From Gautieria morchelliformis (Eukaryota > Basidiomycota > Agaricomycetes > Gomphales > Gomphaceae), in contig WHVA01000337.1 in assembly GCA_015179125.1 (NCBI GenBank), positions 1-64,000 of the forward strand: a stretch of 64,000 nucleotides of DNA. The letters are read 5' to 3'. Both the position numbers and the translations under genes were made by a program. Positions 63,801-64,000 of this stretch are shown one piece after another; the first letter of the stretch is position 1, and each line of letters begins with the position of its first letter. The notes below the pieces were generated by a model. It did not search any database and was not told the DNA's origin. It was given only the letters and a program-made list of their open reading frames with translations.

Positions 63801-64000
63801 CGTGGTCCCACAGCTTCCGTGGAGGTAGGGCATCAAACGACTCCTTGGAAAGACATCCTCGAACTCCCGCAGGTACTCCGGAATTTCCGCCTCCGCTCTA
63901 TCATGCCTCTTAGAGGCTTCAGCAAGGCGTTGCGAAATATTTCCGGTGGCGCGGATGTGTTCCGCTTCCGGCGGAAGGTTTACGTACAGCAAGCGCTCCC
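60897..64000 (-). pseudogene. pol: Pol of the right-hand gypsy element, multiply frameshifted
   Basis: From the window edge leftwards: [61 protein letters not shown] sequence, RT YLDD (about 63297-63325), FIGFVNFYRRFIKDFS, RNase H VEADSSDAATGAVLSQ and [13 protein letters not shown] block. Integrase follows: [25 protein letters not shown] in [12 protein letters not shown] in GQTERVNQ. The end is a chromodomain EENSWVPEQDVSAPDKLREF ending at 60897. At least eight frame changes are needed. Similar in order and motifs to G1 at 1-2513. Confidence 0.88.

Larger units (their letters stand above)
60407..64000 (-). mobile_element. G1-like Ty3/gypsy chromovirus, minus strand, running off the window
   Basis: 3' LTR (60407-60896), polypurine tract, then, reading leftward on the minus strand from the window edge, protease/RT junction, RT, RNase H, integrase and chromodomain. 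The LTR is the same family as the solo LTR at 5540-6016. Inserted into the 59897-60406 remnant; the left flank is GAAAG. Confidence 0.9.

Overview
The window reads as a basidiomycete fungal chromosome, most likely Agaricomycetes. It has short (about 46-70 bp) GT-AG introns, a GH131 enzyme gene, a DUF6533-like membrane protein, an NB-ARC/TPR fragment and several lineages of chromodomain-bearing Ty3/gypsy elements. Roughly 60% of it is nested transposons; a host-gene island lies between about 26.5 and 51.1 kb.

Left transposon block (1-25.9 kb). The 3' part of a gypsy element (G1, 1-3000) sits in the integrase gene of a second family (G2 copy 1, 3001-7183). G2 carries an extra 663-codon ORF between its chromodomain and its 3' LTR, and copy 1 of that ORF is split by a solo LTR with a perfect 5-bp target duplication. 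A decapitated and truncated NLR gene (7184-9223) follows. Next is a full-length chromovirus with both LTRs (G3, 9225-17230). G3 has an 11-nt self-priming site of the Tf1 type and an antisense, intron-containing gene for a Zn2Cys6-like protein, and it is saturated with the pentamer TTCCG. G3 abuts a second G2 copy (17231-21269) whose ORF3 is intact. The block ends in a mosaic of G4 LTRs, a retropepsin fragment broken by a tRNA-derived SINE, and a chromodomain remnant.

Host island (26.5-51.1 kb): a DHA1-type MFS transporter, a secreted-type beta-helix protein with a B-lectin-like tail, a FucP-like MFS permease that looks frameshifted, two unrecognised genes, a GH131 glucanase-type enzyme, an intron-bearing tRNA-Leu(UAA), a choline/ethanolamine-kinase-like fragment, a DUF6533-like membrane protein, a METTL25/RRNAD1-type methyltransferase, and a divergently arranged 2-oxoglutarate dehydrogenase E1 gene for which nine exons can be placed exactly.

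Right transposon block (51.9-64 kb). A 5'-truncated LINE with RNase H is interrupted by a 5.4-kb Ty1/copia-type composite (937-bp LTRs, CAAAA target duplication, gag but no pol, and an internal foreign LTR) and by a solo gypsy LTR. A further gypsy LTR and a G1-like element on the minus strand run off the end.

The most interesting points are the antisense Zn2Cys6 gene inside a TTCCG-saturated element, the 3' ORF of G2, a stem with a duplicated 3' arm conserved in form but not in sequence across four LTR families, and the chimeric copia composite whose primer site matches a tRNA-Lys anticodon arm.
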